From the NCBI GenBank assembly GCA_049802235.1, contig JBARMB010000064.1:1-64000 (forward strand): 64,000 bases of DNA, written 5' to 3'. The position numbers were made by a program, and so were the translations under genes. The notes beneath the pieces are model-generated. The model saw only the letters and a program-made list of their open reading frames with translations, was not told the DNA's origin and did not search any database. Source of the DNA: VBDM01 sp049802235. GTDB lineage: Bacteria > Pseudomonadota > Gammaproteobacteria > Burkholderiales > SG8-39. Shown one piece after another: positions 5,942-16,267 of this stretch. How positions within the stretch are numbered: position 1 is the stretch's first letter; each line of letters starts with the position of its first letter.

Positions 5942-8695
5942 ATGCCGATCAAACAGCCTTTCAGGACATTCTCTGAGCGTCAGGCCGACCAGGCTAAGGC
6001 GCGGGAAAGGCTCGCCGATCGGGCTAAGCAGTTTGCAACTAGGCCAGTCGTTAGCCGACCAGAGCCTCCGCCCAAGAACCCGGCCGTACTACTACCTCCT
6101 CCCCCGCCAAGGGAGGTCATGAGACCGTCCAGACCCTGGGCCGGAGTTCGAGCAGGTGCGGCAGGCATAAGGTTGTATGCACGGTCCGAACAAGGGAAAG
6201 AGCTACGTGCTCAACCTTGGGCTCAGGGAATGGTGTCGACATTGCTTCAGGCAGCCGACGAGGGCGGCGTTCACTTGTGCTTGGCGTGGCCCATTCGGTT
6301 CGATTCCCTGGTTGTCTTGCACGCACTGGCAAATATTGAGCGCAATTACTCCCGCGACCTGCGCGGTATGAGAACGCTGCTTTATCCCGGGACTTACAGC
6401 TCCCGGGCAGCTCTTCAGGGCGCCCTGGTTGACCGCACTCAACTGAGTGACTTCTACAGGGCTCTATGGACTACTAGCAAAGACGAAGCCGTGAAAATCG
6501 AGGTGCAAACTGTCTCGCAGTCGTTTGTGGCCATGCTCAGCGCACTAAACGATATTCGCATTTACCACCCCGAAATCGAGAATCCTTCCCTTGGCGAAGT
6601 CGTTCCGGCTTTCATGTACGAAGCGTCTCAACACGCCTGGACCACGGTAGTTCAGAGTCCGCTCGAGCGCTCTTTGAAGCGAGTCGGGCATCCGCAGCAC
6701 CGGCGCAACATCCGCGATGAGGTTAACGCGGAGTGGGGCGACCCCATGAAGGCGCCAGGCGCGTTGATGGTCCTGCACCATACCGCGCGCAAGGACATCT
6801 GGAAGGAAGCGCTCTCAGCACAATCCCTTCGCGGTGAAGGCAAGCCAGAAGTTTTTCTGCTAGACGCCACCTCGTCGGCAGACCAGACGAGCTACAGCGC
6901 AGTTCGCCGCATCCCGGACTTCTTGCGCTACGCTATGGACAACGGCTATCAAGACGTGGGCTCTGTTGTCATTACAGACGACCCTAAGACTTTTTTCGTT
7001 CTGCGGGCCCGCCTCAACGAGCTCAAGCTGAAGCCAATGACCCATGTCTGGGCGGCGGAGGGCGATGAAGCGGTTCTCTCCACGAATGCGGTCTCAGTGG
7101 ATTGGAAGCCAGAGCAGCGCTCCAACGCCAACTTCAGCGTCGGCATTGTTGACCGCGACGCCTCACAGGTCGCCTTGGAGTTTCAAAAGCTCGCTCATGA
7201 GGCAGGCAACGAAGAGGGTTCGAGTCACCAGGCCGTGATGGCCGCTTACTTGTACGTCCTGCGGCTGTCTAACATGCCCGCAGGCTACAAGGACCTCACC
7301 GCCGAGGCTGCCGAGGCTGGCGGGGAAGACTTTGGAAGCCAGCGCAATGCCTGGACTCCAGTGCGATTAGGCCTTCAGGCAGTGCTGCAATCGGGGACGC
7401 TGAACACCAAGCGCGCTGAAGCTGACAAAGCAATTGCCAAGGCAGAACAGCTAATTGACGACTGGACAGACGCAACTCCTATGGCAGCGAGACTCCTTAG
7501 GGAAGTTCAAAAGCACGCGGTCGAGGGCCAGGAAGGCCTCTCCATCGTCTTGCCAAACAAGAAATACATTTTGCTGGCGCACCGCTTCTTGCAACGTAAG
7601 CTGGGCGACCAATGGGTAACAGCCGAAATTCGATTAGATTGGCACACCTTGTCATCTGTCGCAAAAACGCTCACGGGTGAACGCCGCGGTCGGCATTTCG
7701 CTTTTGTGGGGGTCAACCGAAATGTCCTGCGGCTGCTCGTGACGCACCCCGACATTCCCCACGGAACGGTCGTATTGATTGCCTACAAACAGGCAGAGTC
7801 GACGCTCACGACGCTTACCAGCATGAAGGAAGTCGAAGCGTTTAAGGCATACCGAGGCCGAATGGGGCTCTTGGCCCAAGAACTTGAGCGTCGGCTCAAG
7901 GAGGTTCCCAACCCGCTGGCTATCGGAAAGCTGGGCGAGATCACGATGACCTTCCGACTCGAGGACAACAGCTACACCCAGGCTTCAGGCGAGCAGGCCT
8001 ACTACCAGTTCGAGCTCGAAGGTGGTGGCCGAGCTTACGCGTCTGGCTGGCTGTACCGTTATGAACCAGATGAAGACCCTATTTTCCGTCGAGTAGCCGC
8101 AAGTTCTATCAGGGAGGGCGACTTTATTTTTGAGATGAGCGATGAGTTACGCAGCAAGCTTGAAGCAGCGCTGCAGCTCAATAGCGACGGTTTAGGCTCG
8201 GTGGTCTACCCGGAGCGAGCCCTGTTAAAGCTCTATCACGATGATGTTAAGAGCCGCTGCGACCTACTCTTTAAAGCTACGAAACGCTCGGCGCTGGCTC
8301 GCGAAATCCGCGCCAAGATGGTGGAAATCGATCCTAAAGTGGTTGAGTGCCGTCAAAGCCGCGTCTATTACTGGCTTGCCCTTAAAGCTGAGGGTGACAC
8401 ACGACCACACGCATCTAAGGATGCCAAGTTCTTCAAGGTTTTTTGCAAAGCGCTGGGAATCAGCGATGAGCAGGCGTTACAGCACTGGAATTTCATACGA
8501 AACGCCCGGCGCTTGAACCAGAACTTAGGCAGGGAGCTCTCCGCGAGATACGCGGAAATCTTGTTCCAGCCGGAGAGCGCAGTTGCATACCGCAAGGTTC
8601 CAGAAGCGGACATCAAGCGGCTACAGCAAGACGCCTTGCGTTGTGTCTACCGCGTCGAGCGCGTGATTCCACCGCAGAGACAGGCACCAGTGTGA
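5942..8695 (+). CDS. drmE: Large DISARM-associated protein, DrmE-like
   Basis: A 917-residue protein between the methylase and drmA. Residues 1-65 are basic and then proline-rich (PPPKNPAVLLPPPPP), which looks like a flexible leader. The rest is a mixed alpha/beta protein with no canonical Walker A, DEAD-box or nuclease motif that I can see. A stretch near 530-600 (VLPNKKYILLAHRFL, then FAFVGVNRNVLRLLV) looks like a Rossmann-type domain without ATPase motifs. Position and size match DrmE of class 2 DISARM, whose role is poorly known. Class 2 normally carries a 5-cytosine methylase, so the combination with an adenine methylase is unusual. The DrmE call rests mainly on context. Confidence 0.5.
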   Translation: MPIKQPFRTFSERQADQAKARERLADRAKQFATRPVVSRPEPPPKNPAVLLPPPPPREVMRPSRPWAGVRAGAAGIRLYARSEQGKELRAQPWAQGMVSTLLQAADEGGVHLCLAWPIRFDSLVVLHALANIERNYSRDLRGMRTLLYPGTYSSRAALQGALVDRTQLSDFYRALWTTSKDEAVKIEVQTVSQSFVAMLSALNDIRIYHPEIENPSLGEVVPAFMYEASQHAWTTVVQSPLERSLKRVGHPQHRRNIRDEVNAEWGDPMKAPGALMVLHHTARKDIWKEALSAQSLRGEGKPEVFLLDATSSADQTSYSAVRRIPDFLRYAMDNGYQDVGSVVITDDPKTFFVLRARLNELKLKPMTHVWAAEGDEAVLSTNAVSVDWKPEQRSNANFSVGIVDRDASQVALEFQKLAHEAGNEEGSSHQAVMAAYLYVLRLSNMPAGYKDLTAEAAEAGGEDFGSQRNAWTPVRLGLQAVLQSGTLNTKRAEADKAIAKAEQLIDDWTDATPMAARLLREVQKHAVEGQEGLSIVLPNKKYILLAHRFLQRKLGDQWVTAEIRLDWHTLSSVAKTLTGERRGRHFAFVGVNRNVLRLLVTHPDIPHGTVVLIAYKQAESTLTTLTSMKEVEAFKAYRGRMGLLAQELERRLKEVPNPLAIGKLGEITMTFRLEDNSYTQASGEQAYYQFELEGGGRAYASGWLYRYEPDEDPIFRRVAASSIREGDFIFEMSDELRSKLEAALQLNSDGLGSVVYPERALLKLYHDDVKSRCDLLFKATKRSALAREIRAKMVEIDPKVVECRQSRVYYWLALKAEGDTRPHASKDAKFFKVFCKALGISDEQALQHWNFIRNARRLNQNLGRELSARYAEILFQPESAVAYRKVPEADIKRLQQDALRCVYRVERVIPPQRQAPV

Positions 8696-8717
8696 TGATC
8701 TGATTGGGAGAAAGCTA

Positions 8718-11700
8718 ATGGCTGTACTGAGCAAGAATCCTCGCGAGATTCACGACGCCTATAAGGAAGCTGTTGTTGACAGCGTGTTGAACAATTTGTC
8801 AGCGCGGCTAGCGGGTCGCGGAGACTTCTATAGCGTCATCTATGGCAGCAAGCCAAGCGCTGCCCTGATGTCCGAGTTCATCGTCCCTATGCCTGCCGAA
8901 GAGCGAGTCGGCGACGAAGAAGCCGACCCGATTCGAATCAGCGCCCACGGTTTGGACTTTCAGGTCCGCGCCAACGCGAAGGCCACAAAGATGGCTGTCA
9001 GCCTCAAGGGTGCTGTCTATGTGCGCATACTGCCCACCGAAGATGAGGTCAAGCCGGGTGGTCGACTCGAAGCTACGTTTCCCCTCACCAAGGAAGCGCG
9101 GCAAGAAATCCGTACCCGCAGCCGGGAGGCATTGTCTAAACTTGCAGCCGAACTGTCAGGTGGAAACAAGCACCCGGACTGGCGGGTAAAGAGTCAGGAG
9201 ATTCGCAAGGCAGTTTACGAGGCAATTGGCATCCCCTTCGACAACAGCCGTGACCGTAGTCAGGCCGACACCGAAGCCCCTGAGGAGCCCGAAGGCGAAC
9301 GGGAACCGAGCGAGGTGACTGGAGAGGAAGGCGAAAGCCGTCCGGTTCAAGAGGTCCCCATTAGCTCTACACTGCCTGATCATCTGGCCAGAGAAATTCC
9401 GCCTCCGCCCAAGTGGCTACGCCTGGAACTGGAACTCCCGTCCTTCGAGTTCACACCTGATTCGGCAGAGTCGGACGCCACGAAGGCAAGCGATGCATTA
9501 AACGCTGCCATCGAGCAGCAATTGGCTGCTTGGGCCGCCAGTACAGCTGAGCCCTACGGTGGCCGCCTATGGGGCTATCGCCGAGGGCTGCCAGTTCGTC
9601 CGTCCCACGTACGGGATTGGAAGCGTTACTTGGAGTCGGTCAGGTCCTCCAAGCTCAAGATCCTAGTTCCAAAGATCGAACTACGCTGGGTTATTGAGGC
9701 CCTGCCGGACCCTATTGATGCGACTCGATTAACGGTGCATGTAGCTCTTGAAAACTGGACGGAGCCGCTAACCAAGTCCAACTTCAAGGAGCTGGAACCG
9801 TCGGTGTTCCATGTTTCTATGTTGGTGGTGGTGCCAGCGAATGTGCATCAGTTCCTAAGCCTTGACCGCGTCAAGCCCTCATACCGATACAACCAGTATC
9901 TGAAATACCCCGCCCTCGGATTCAATGGAGGCGTGGTTCTGTCGAAGGATGGCGACAGGCATCTCCTGACCACCACTTGGACTCCGAGGTATGTGCTACC
10001 GCGAATCATCCCGACAGATGGCACCGTTCAGCGCAACATCGAAAAGCTGGCTCAGCCCGATTGCCTGACTGGCCTCAAGCCCTTGCTTCAGTCCTACGAG
10101 GCATGGCTCTCGAAGGTTGAGAACTATCCAGTGGACCAAGGATTGGACGGCCCGAACGCCGCAGAGCTCAAGGCTCAAGAGAAAGACAAGCTCCAGAAAG
10201 ACCTGAAATCTTGGCGTAACGAACTGGGCGCGATTCGCTGCGGTATCGAAATCTTAGAGGAATCACGAAAGCACTGGAGCGGCCCTGGCATTCAGAAGAC
10301 GCCTCTCGGTATCCCGTTTGAGGCTTGGGTATCGATGAATACCGCGATGGCCAAAGTCGCCAAGGTAAAGGGCTACGAAGAGTGGCACTTGTTCCAGTTG
10401 GCGTTCATTCTGGCGTCCATTCCAGCATTTGCGACCCGCATCCCGGAATTCCACCGCTTTTACACGCCGGGAGTGGCAGAGCACGCCAACGCGGTCACGC
10501 TGCTTTACTTTGCAACCGGTGGTGGAAAGTCTGAGGCATTCTTGGGGCTGCTGGCCTTTGTGCTTTTTCTAGACAGGCTGCGTGGAAAGCACTGCGGCGT
10601 GTCTGCGCTCATGCGCTACCCACTTAGGCTGCTCACCCTGCAGCAGGCAAGGCGCACATTTGCAGCCATGGGCGCGGCCGAGGAGGTTCGCCACTCGCGG
10701 GGACACCCAGGCGCACCGTTTTCTCTGGGATTCTGGGTTGGTGGCAGTAACACGCCGAATTGGCACACCGAAGATGGTTATACGGACGTGCCAACCGAGG
10801 CTGACGTGCCACCGGCCGATGAGTCCAAGCAGAAGGATGTCCAGCCTTACAAAAGCGATCGAGAACGCTGGCTGAAGCTCACGAGCTGTCCATTTTGCGG
10901 TAGCAAGGACGGCCACACACTGGCGCTCAGGCGCTATTCAGGTGATGGAGCAGATGCCTTGGGCCACTTCTGCACGTCTCCAAAAGTAAAATGCTCTTGG
11001 AATGCTCGGTTCTCGATACCCATTCCCTTACCTTTTTATATAGTCGACGAAGACATTTACGACCTTGCTCCGTCAGTGTTGCTGGGTACGATCGACAAGT
11101 TGGCGGCGCTTGGTCAATCCCAGGGAACCATTCGGAAGTTCTTCGGTATGTTTGGTTTTGCCCCGTTGGTAGAAAACGGCAGCGAACGGCTCTACATACC
11201 CCTCAAGGCCAGGGACTGGGACGGACACCCCGGCGCTGCAACACGAGCGCTTTTCCCGTCCTTTGCGACAGGAGAGAAGAGGTTTTTTGACCCCTTCCCG
11301 TCGTTGCTTATTCAAGACGAGGCTCACTTGCTCGATGAGTCGCTAGGTACATTCGCGGGTCTTTTCGAGTCGGCGCTGGAGGCAGCCTTTGACCAATTGG
11401 CGTCACTGCTCAAGGGACACCTCGCGTACGAGCCGGATTCGACCGTTCGCAGAAAAATAAAAGTTATCGCTGCATCTGCAACGGTTACCGAGCCGCATCG
11501 CCAGATGCGGAATCTCTATCAGCGGTCTACTACGATCCAGTTTCCGCATCCGGGACCGGACTTGTACCGCTCCTTCTATGCGGTACCCAAGCAGCCGGAT
11601 AGCAAGCCCGAGGATGCGGAGCGTGTGGCTATTCCCGAGGAGAACGTAGAGCTGCGAAGCCATTGGGCTAGGGTCTACGGCTCCATCTTGACCAACGGGC

Positions 11701-12935
11701 ATCGGCACACCGTGACGATGGCCTCAGTCCTTGGGCACTACCACCTCGTGGTCACAGGGCTGTACGAGCGGCTACGCAGCGGCGATCCTAACAAGCAAAA
11801 GGAAGCAAGAGATGAACTCATCCGGTGGGTGTCACCCGGTCCCTTGAGTGCTCAGTTTATCCGGCTGCTCGGCTCAGCAGATGTCGAGACGCTATTAACA
11901 CTGGTCGACTTGCATCGCATCGCACTGACGTACGTGACAAATAAGAAGGGTGGCGACCAAGTTATTGACACAGAGAGGGTTCAGTTCGAAAAGCTCCACA
12001 AGTCTGACGGCTTCACCAACCATGTGCTCGCGTCAGAGCTAATCTCTGGAGCTGTCTCAGCCGCCGAAATTCAGGAAATTGTTCGACGCGCCGAAACTCG
12101 TGTTGGTATCAACCAGCCATTTCCTGAACTAAATGACACCCTACGCTCGGTCATTGCGACATCAGCCATCTCTCACGGTGTGGATGTGGAGGAGTTCAAC
12201 GCAATGTTCTTCGCGGGTACTCCATCGGATATCGCTGAGTACATTCAAGCCTCTTCCCGCATAGGCCGTACGCATGTGGGGTTCTCTTTGCTAGTTCCGG
12301 TGCCGCAGCGATATCGAGACCGATTCGTACTGGAGATTCACGACATTTTTCACCGATTCCTGGAACGGATGATTCTTCCTGCGGCTGTTGATCGCTGGGC
12401 CGAGAAAGCGCTAGTACGTGTGATGCCCAGCTTCTTCCAAGAGTATGTATGCGGTATGAAGGCCATCGAGACGCTGTGCGCAGCGGATAACGACAAGAAG
12501 CGTTTTGCCCCGGTGTACGCGATGGCGACTGATGTGCGTGACTTCCTGAGCAACCCCGTAAACATGAAGGCGGCCGAAGCCTTCATGGAGAAGGCGCTTG
12601 GTCTGGCGTTCTCGCCATCACCTGAGGGCAAGGCCTACTACATAGCCCTGCTCAAGGACCAGCTAACCCGCTACCAGCAGGATCTCAACGTAGAGCGGCT
12701 CGTGAACGCCACCCGGCTGATGAAGTTCTTCGAGGTCCGGAATAGCCTACTGCGACCCATGACATCGCTGCGAGATGTAGACCAACCTGGTGTCATCCAT
12801 GAATCAAAAGTGGATGCGGCGTCGAAATTCGTCAAGGACGACGTAACTGCGCGCGCAATGCTATTCATCCGCAGAGGTTCAGGCGCAGACATCGACGCCA
12901 CCGACCCAAGGGCAAGGGCTGAAGCCAAAGAATAA
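8718..12935 (+). CDS. drmA: DISARM helicase DrmA
   Basis: A 1405-residue superfamily 2 helicase, the core protein of DISARM. Visible motifs are the Walker A variant ATGGGKSE near residue 600, a Zn-binding CPFCG near 723, the Walker B box IQDEAHLLDE near 865, AASATVT near 915 and motif VI QASSRIGR near 1176. Residues 170-230 form an acidic linker. GGGAG precedes the ATG. DrmA works with DrmB on incoming DNA in known systems. It follows the DrmE-like gene by 22 bp and precedes drmB by 18 bp, so one transcript is likely. Length and motif order are normal for the family. Confidence 0.93.
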   Translation: MAVLSKNPREIHDAYKEAVVDSVLNNLSARLAGRGDFYSVIYGSKPSAALMSEFIVPMPAEERVGDEEADPIRISAHGLDFQVRANAKATKMAVSLKGAVYVRILPTEDEVKPGGRLEATFPLTKEARQEIRTRSREALSKLAAELSGGNKHPDWRVKSQEIRKAVYEAIGIPFDNSRDRSQADTEAPEEPEGEREPSEVTGEEGESRPVQEVPISSTLPDHLAREIPPPPKWLRLELELPSFEFTPDSAESDATKASDALNAAIEQQLAAWAASTAEPYGGRLWGYRRGLPVRPSHVRDWKRYLESVRSSKLKILVPKIELRWVIEALPDPIDATRLTVHVALENWTEPLTKSNFKELEPSVFHVSMLVVVPANVHQFLSLDRVKPSYRYNQYLKYPALGFNGGVVLSKDGDRHLLTTTWTPRYVLPRIIPTDGTVQRNIEKLAQPDCLTGLKPLLQSYEAWLSKVENYPVDQGLDGPNAAELKAQEKDKLQKDLKSWRNELGAIRCGIEILEESRKHWSGPGIQKTPLGIPFEAWVSMNTAMAKVAKVKGYEEWHLFQLAFILASIPAFATRIPEFHRFYTPGVAEHANAVTLLYFATGGGKSEAFLGLLAFVLFLDRLRGKHCGVSALMRYPLRLLTLQQARRTFAAMGAAEEVRHSRGHPGAPFSLGFWVGGSNTPNWHTEDGYTDVPTEADVPPADESKQKDVQPYKSDRERWLKLTSCPFCGSKDGHTLALRRYSGDGADALGHFCTSPKVKCSWNARFSIPIPLPFYIVDEDIYDLAPSVLLGTIDKLAALGQSQGTIRKFFGMFGFAPLVENGSERLYIPLKARDWDGHPGAATRALFPSFATGEKRFFDPFPSLLIQDEAHLLDESLGTFAGLFESALEAAFDQLASLLKGHLAYEPDSTVRRKIKVIAASATVTEPHRQMRNLYQRSTTIQFPHPGPDLYRSFYAVPKQPDSKPEDAERVAIPEENVELRSHWARVYGSILTNGHRHTVTMASVLGHYHLVVTGLYERLRSGDPNKQKEARDELIRWVSPGPLSAQFIRLLGSADVETLLTLVDLHRIALTYVTNKKGGDQVIDTERVQFEKLHKSDGFTNHVLASELISGAVSAAEIQEIVRRAETRVGINQPFPELNDTLRSVIATSAISHGVDVEEFNAMFFAGTPSDIAEYIQASSRIGRTHVGFSLLVPVPQRYRDRFVLEIHDIFHRFLERMILPAAVDRWAEKALVRVMPSFFQEYVCGMKAIETLCAADNDKKRFAPVYAMATDVRDFLSNPVNMKAAEAFMEKALGLAFSPSPEGKAYYIALLKDQLTRYQQDLNVERLVNATRLMKFFEVRNSLLRPMTSLRDVDQPGVIHESKVDAASKFVKDDVTARAMLFIRRGSGADIDATDPRARAEAKE

Positions 12936-12953
12936 GTAACGGGAGACGGGAAA

Positions 12954-15164
12954 ATGGCAAAAGCCAAAACCATGAGTCGCTCTCGCAACCAGCTTGCTAC
13001 CGCGTATGCACCTGAGAGTTTTTTTACATTTGAAGGTGGTCTTGGAGCGTGCATCTCGCACTCTGCGGCAGGAGAACCCATCCCACTTTCCGAGTCGACC
13101 AAGGACCTGATTTTTGAGCGCATGAACGAGCTGGGACGGGCGTGGTTCAACTCGGCGATGTCTGCCCGAGACGGGGACACGACTAAGCCCCAGGTGATGC
13201 CCTCGCAGTGTGTCGACCAGGTACTTCTCGACCCTACGAGATCAGAGTTTCAGTTGCCAGGCGAAGACCGCGTCTATTTGTGCCGGCCCTCGCACATGGA
13301 GTACACCCCAGCTCCGTTGAGCTTCGTGTGTCGCACGTGCGGAGTGTTCAAAGACTTCGAAAACTTAGCAGAGCTCGACAGGAACTTGGAGAATCTGACT
13401 CCCGAGCGTTGCCCGAACCCGAAGCAAAAGGCGCTGTGCGACTGGGAGCAGTTGGATGTCGTTTTTGTTCACTGGTCGGGGCACTGGGAGCCTCCGTTTC
13501 CGGGACAGTGGCAGTGGAGCGACAAGGAAGCGAAAGTCGTAAAACGTCGCGACAGCTGTATCTGTGGCGGTCAGCTCTTCCGTCTGAACAGAAAGTCGGC
13601 CGGCATCGGTGACTGGTTCTTCGAGTGTGCCACGTGCGACAAGCCACTGTCACCGAAGTGGCTACAAAACGACCGCGATACCCTGCGAATGTTGGGTCCA
13701 GCCATGAGGCCAGACCGCTTGACCGAAGTTCGTATGCAGGCCACACCGTACCGATCATCGAGCGCCTACTACGTCAAGTCGGATCTCTTCATTGATTTTA
13801 AAGATGGAAGCCAACAGCTCTTGACCCGTCTACGGCCTGGCCGGGAAGAGGAACTAAAAGACTTTGTAGCGAAGCAGTACGGCTTTGCCGCCAAGGCAGT
13901 CACGGATGAAGACGTGGAAGCGGCGTGTGCCGGGAAGACAGAGTGCACTAAGGATTTCGCTGACTACAAGACGGCAGCCAACACGATTCGCACGGTTGAA
14001 CCGCAACTAGCAACGATGGCGGAACCAACGCGAACTATAGTCAAGGGGCTGCTGAATCAGGCTTATGACAATAGACAGCGCATCGTCGACGAGCTGCGCA
14101 GGCGCGCCATCCTACTTCCGAAGGTGGACCTGCCCGTTGGAGTAGTGTCCAACATGCGCGAACGAACGACAGGTCGGTTTGCCTCCAAGTTCGACCCGTT
14201 CCGGCTTGCTATCGAGCACGCCACGCTCAAGAGCACACGTCTGGACGTCGAGACCAAGACCAACGGCAAAAAGCCGTATGTGTCTTTCACTAGACTCGAC
14301 GAAGACCTTGCCCCTGAGGACCGCGACCAGACCGATAAGCAGCAAGTAGAGGCCCGCGATCTGTTGGACAAGCTGGGGCTTGAAGACATGGGGCTCATCC
14401 GGGAATTCGACCTGTGCCGCTTCAGCTTTGGCTACTCGCGGATGGAGTCCATGCCTATCTTGCGCGACAAGCGCGGCACGAATATGCCGGTACGGCTCAA
14501 CATGTTTCCGCCGGTGAAACACAACGACAGTATGAAGTACCCGGTCTATGTGGTGCAGCAGGGAAATGAGGCGCTGTATGTCCGGCTCAATGAGCATGCT
14601 GTTCTCAGGTGGCTCCAGAGCCTGAACTGTCCGGATATGTTCACGCTCAACGTCGGCGAAAGGATCGGCGCAGGAATTCTGGGATCTGCTCAGCCTATGG
14701 GGCCGTTCTTGGACAAACTCCCAGAAACGGAAATGCCGCCCGTCCATTTCTACGTTTATACCTTGCTCCACAGCTACTCTCACCTGCTCATGAAGCACAT
14801 TTCTGAGTACTCCGGTTTGGACCTCGGCTCGCTGGGCGAGTACATTTTCCCCGCCGATCTGGCCTTTGTGGTCTACCGCAACGGAACCACGATGGACCTG
14901 GGTAACCTCTCGGCCATGTGGCGCAACGCTGGAACGGCGATGCTCACAGTGATGCTCGGACCGAAGGCGACGCAGTGCGGCACCGGGTCGCTTTGCACGC
15001 ACAGAGGGGGCGCGTGTCCCGACTGCGTGATGATGCCGGAGACCTCTTGTATCGCAGGCAACAAGCTCTTGTCGCGGTCTGTTTTGAAGTCGGTTGGCGG
15101 ACGCCCTCGGTTCGATGTACGAAAAGATACGATTCACGGCTACCTGGATTTCGTTAAGCCGTAA
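12954..15164 (+). CDS. drmB: DISARM protein DrmB (DUF1998)
   Basis: A 736-residue protein with Cys pairs near residues 126 (CRTCG) and 201 (CICGG) and a C-terminal Cys-rich DUF1998 module near 674-700 (CGTGSLCTHRGG, then CPDCVMMPETSC). The segment GLDLGSLGEYIFPADLAFVV before it is also typical of DUF1998. DrmB partners DrmA in the core DISARM complex and may act in DNA binding or regulation. A purine-rich site, ACGGGAGACGGG, lies just upstream of the ATG. All expected cysteines seem present, so the protein appears intact. Confidence 0.92.
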   Translation: MAKAKTMSRSRNQLATAYAPESFFTFEGGLGACISHSAAGEPIPLSESTKDLIFERMNELGRAWFNSAMSARDGDTTKPQVMPSQCVDQVLLDPTRSEFQLPGEDRVYLCRPSHMEYTPAPLSFVCRTCGVFKDFENLAELDRNLENLTPERCPNPKQKALCDWEQLDVVFVHWSGHWEPPFPGQWQWSDKEAKVVKRRDSCICGGQLFRLNRKSAGIGDWFFECATCDKPLSPKWLQNDRDTLRMLGPAMRPDRLTEVRMQATPYRSSSAYYVKSDLFIDFKDGSQQLLTRLRPGREEELKDFVAKQYGFAAKAVTDEDVEAACAGKTECTKDFADYKTAANTIRTVEPQLATMAEPTRTIVKGLLNQAYDNRQRIVDELRRRAILLPKVDLPVGVVSNMRERTTGRFASKFDPFRLAIEHATLKSTRLDVETKTNGKKPYVSFTRLDEDLAPEDRDQTDKQQVEARDLLDKLGLEDMGLIREFDLCRFSFGYSRMESMPILRDKRGTNMPVRLNMFPPVKHNDSMKYPVYVVQQGNEALYVRLNEHAVLRWLQSLNCPDMFTLNVGERIGAGILGSAQPMGPFLDKLPETEMPPVHFYVYTLLHSYSHLLMKHISEYSGLDLGSLGEYIFPADLAFVVYRNGTTMDLGNLSAMWRNAGTAMLTVMLGPKATQCGTGSLCTHRGGACPDCVMMPETSCIAGNKLLSRSVLKSVGGRPRFDVRKDTIHGYLDFVKP

Positions 15165-15174
15165 GGGTCTGGCA

Positions 15175-16053
15175 ATGTCAATGCAAAAGCTCGAAGCGTT
15201 CGAAAAACACGTAGTGGCAGGCCTTGCTTACAAGGCCGGGCTGGCAGCGGCTCTGCTGGACGCTTGGTCTGAGCTGTCAGCGACCTCAGCTCAGTCGGAA
15301 CGGTCGCTGATTGATCTGGCTCAATTAGGAGTCACAGAGGAACATCCAGCAAGAGAGCTGCTCGTAAAATCCGTCGAACTCGGCTTGTTGGATGCCTCTC
15401 CGTCAGGTTTTATCCCGCGTGAAAACGCGCACAGCAGGTTCAAGCGTTTGGCCTTTGCGCTCTACGCTATCGAGCACTATGTGTTGTCCGTTCACAAGGA
15501 CGCCACCATCGCCCGAATAGTGCTCACCAAGCCGTTCAGGTCAAGCATGCTGGAACGTAAGCTGTCGGAGCGCGGCTGGAAGACGTCGGAGTTGGAGCCA
15601 ACAGACCATGCCTTTCACCGCATGGTCCGGTCCGCGCAGCATCGTGTGGTAGTCATGACGCCGTTCTTTGATGTCAAAGGTGCGTCGTGGTTGCAGGAGC
15701 TTTTTTCATTGGCGCAGACTGGCGTCGAACGTATTCTGGTTTTGCGGAGTCTCGAAGACCCGACGCGGAAGGACTACCCAAATGGGTACGACTCCATCGC
15801 TCCCTGGTTGAAAGCAGAGGCTGTTCACGTATTTAACTATTCGATACCTAGGGTGGAAGACAGCGGACGCGAGACATTTCACGCCAAGGTGGTCTTGTGC
15901 GACCGCGATGCTGCCTATATAGGCTCGTCGAACATGACCGCAGCCTCGCTTGAGCACTCGATGGAAATGGGCGTTGCGCTGCAGGGGCGAGCGGCGGCCG
16001 ATGTTGCCGTTGTGTTGGACGCGGTGGTAAGCGCGGCGGCCCGGTGGACTTAA
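15175..16053 (+). CDS. drmC: DISARM phospholipase-D-like nuclease DrmC
   Basis: A 292-residue protein of the phospholipase D superfamily. The single catalytic motif HAKVVLCDRDAAYIGSSN near residues 235-252 matches HxK(x)4D(x)6GSxN. One motif per chain implies a dimeric active site, as in Nuc-type nucleases. An N-terminal helical region (1-120) resembles a winged-helix. The start ATG at 15175 has AAGGGT upstream; an ATG two codons later is an alternative. It is the last gene of the DISARM operon and the likely nuclease, although DrmC is reported as dispensable in some DISARM systems. Confidence 0.92.
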   Translation: MSMQKLEAFEKHVVAGLAYKAGLAAALLDAWSELSATSAQSERSLIDLAQLGVTEEHPARELLVKSVELGLLDASPSGFIPRENAHSRFKRLAFALYAIEHYVLSVHKDATIARIVLTKPFRSSMLERKLSERGWKTSELEPTDHAFHRMVRSAQHRVVVMTPFFDVKGASWLQELFSLAQTGVERILVLRSLEDPTRKDYPNGYDSIAPWLKAEAVHVFNYSIPRVEDSGRETFHAKVVLCDRDAAYIGSSNMTAASLEHSMEMGVALQGRAAADVAVVLDAVVSAAARWT

Positions 16054-16267
16054 ACCGCAGCGTGAGTTCTCCCCTACGCCAACCGCTATTTTTTGTCGTG
16101 CCCGCGACGCTACTTACATGCGAATTGCCGCGCGGGTAGAACGAAGGCGGCGCCGGCGAGACTATCCGCAGAAAGCTCCTGCACGAGTGCGGCGAAGGTT
16201 CCCGGAACGGCATGCAATCTTGAATCGTTCCCTGTCATCCCGGGCAGCGATTCGTCGTTAAGCAGCG

